Positions 32,593-33,271 of a stretch of DNA of 33,271 nucleotides are shown here, in pieces (positions within the stretch are counted from its first letter, which is position 1; the number at the start of each line of letters is the position of its first letter). The notes under the pieces were generated by a model that was not told the origin of the DNA, made no database searches, and saw only the letters and a program-made list of their open reading frames with translations. Location: assembly GCA_023443285.1 (NCBI GenBank), contig JAEZVB010000018.1, positions 1 to 33,271 on the forward strand. Reading direction: 5' to 3'. A program made the position numbers and the translations under genes. The stretch comes from Bacillota bacterium (lineage in GTDB: Bacteria; Bacillota; Negativicutes; Sporomusales; Sporomusaceae).

Positions 32593-32619
32593 TTGACATG
32601 ATATAAACAACATGATAAT
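32593..32619 (+). promoter_or_regulatory. Possible rRNA operon promoter P1
   Basis: TTGACA (32593-32598) and GATAAT (32614-32619) with a short 15-base spacer; with a 17-base spacer the -10 box would be the poorer TAATCT. Weaker than P2. Confidence 0.45.
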
Positions 32620-32668
32620 CTATAAAAGTCGCTGCGATCGGCGGAAAAAATTAACACGAATAAACGTG

Positions 32669-32697
32669 TTGACATAACAAAATCAAAATGTTATGAT
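32669..32697 (+). promoter_or_regulatory. rRNA operon promoter P2
   Basis: TTGACA (32669-32674), 17 bases, TATGAT (32692-32697); predicted start near 32704, about 445 bases before the 16S gene. Confidence 0.8.
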
Positions 32698-32703
32698 GTA
32701 TAT

Positions 32704-33149
32704 CCGTCACAAACACGACGAACTGGTCTCGGACAAAGCGTATCGTCCTGATACGCCCTCGACACTAGCACGTCCATGTGCGTCGTTCCCTGAAAACTGA
32801 ACAATGTAAGTAATGCATCAGCGTACTATCGTGCAAGCTTGCAAACGCATCGCGGTTTTAGTGACCGTCGCGAATGTAATCTTGATACAATGTACGGATA
32901 GCCAGATGTGCGGTGCTCAATGAGCACTTTATAAGCAGGCACACGGGATCTATGATTCCGATTGTGATCGCTTAGTTAGATGGTTACATCTAACATCAAT
33001 TTCGATTTTTAAGAGCCAACAAATGGCTTCAATAATATTGTAGTCACTCTGTGACTTTGAACTTGTGCCTGTTGCGTCTGATAAAGTAACTCGTTTGCTT
33101 TAATAAGATATTTCAGCTATCAAGCTCAGAAGCTCATAGACGGCAAACT
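32704..33149 (+). other. rRNA operon leader, hairpin-rich
   Basis: Contains GTTCCCTGAAAACTGAACAA at about 32784-32804, the boxA-like leader text typical of Firmicute rRNA operons, and a series of perfect hairpins: GCGTATC/GATACGC (32738-32756), GTGCTCA/TGAGCAC (32913-32927), TTAGATG/CATCTAA (32976-32993), AGCCA/TGGCT (33014-33028) and AGTCAC/GTGACT (33042-33056). No ORF is supported. Confidence 0.65.

Positions 33150-33271
<122 letters not shown>

Overview
The window looks like chromosomal DNA from an anaerobic, endospore-forming Firmicute of the Negativicutes, most likely a Sporomusa-like genus. The evidence is the 5' end of a 16S rRNA gene at the right edge, whose text resembles Sporomusa-type 16S as I remember it, together with several sporeformer-associated families (DUF421, CBO0543, a YIEGIA remnant) and a peroxiredoxin that appears to use selenocysteine. 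The assignment rests on recall, not on a search.

Left part (1-9545): the 3' end of a penicillin-binding transpeptidase, then an AT-richer block rich in small membrane proteins. In order these are remnants of a YIEGIA gene and a DUF421 gene lying tail to tail, a Cys-rich four-helix copper-binding protein, an MscS-type channel, a DUF389 membrane protein, a tight operon (CBO0543 protein, a DUF421 soluble domain alone, two divergent full DUF421 proteins), another full DUF421 gene, and a converging DUF421 gene broken by a one-base frameshift. Six DUF421-derived loci lie within about 8 kb. DUF421 proteins have been linked to spore membranes in Bacillus, so a spore-envelope role for this block is possible but inferred.

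Middle part (9546-13583): a small membrane protein, a metallophosphoesterase, a peroxiredoxin with in-frame UGA at the peroxidatic position, a 790-bp gene-free stretch, and an aldo/keto reductase with two C-terminal iron-sulfur motifs. Two copies of a roughly 110-bp dispersed repeat bracket the reductase. Each copy reads like a terminator hairpin followed by a candidate promoter and a palindrome; the second sits directly in front of the NRPS gene.

NRPS locus (13584-30377): one 15.5-kb gene for a four-module nonribosomal peptide synthetase (C-A-T, C-A-T-E, C-A-T, C-A-T) ending in a thioester reductase domain and then, very unusually, a cyclic-nucleotide-binding-like domain. All four adenylation domains have almost the same specificity code. 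An MFS exporter follows 30 bases later. The expected product is a short, possibly N-acylated, near-homomeric tetrapeptide with one D-residue, released reductively as an aldehyde or alcohol.

Right part (30378-33271): a small frame-disrupted ORF, a small basic protein on the minus strand, a YjbQ-family protein, gene debris including a serine-recombinase tail, and then a strong promoter driving an unannotated RNA candidate. That RNA has a tRNA-Cys-like 5' domain whose anticodon arm is closed by a GNRA tetraloop, followed by about 380 nt of hairpin-rich sequence. Tandem rRNA promoters, a long structured leader and the start of 16S rRNA end the window.
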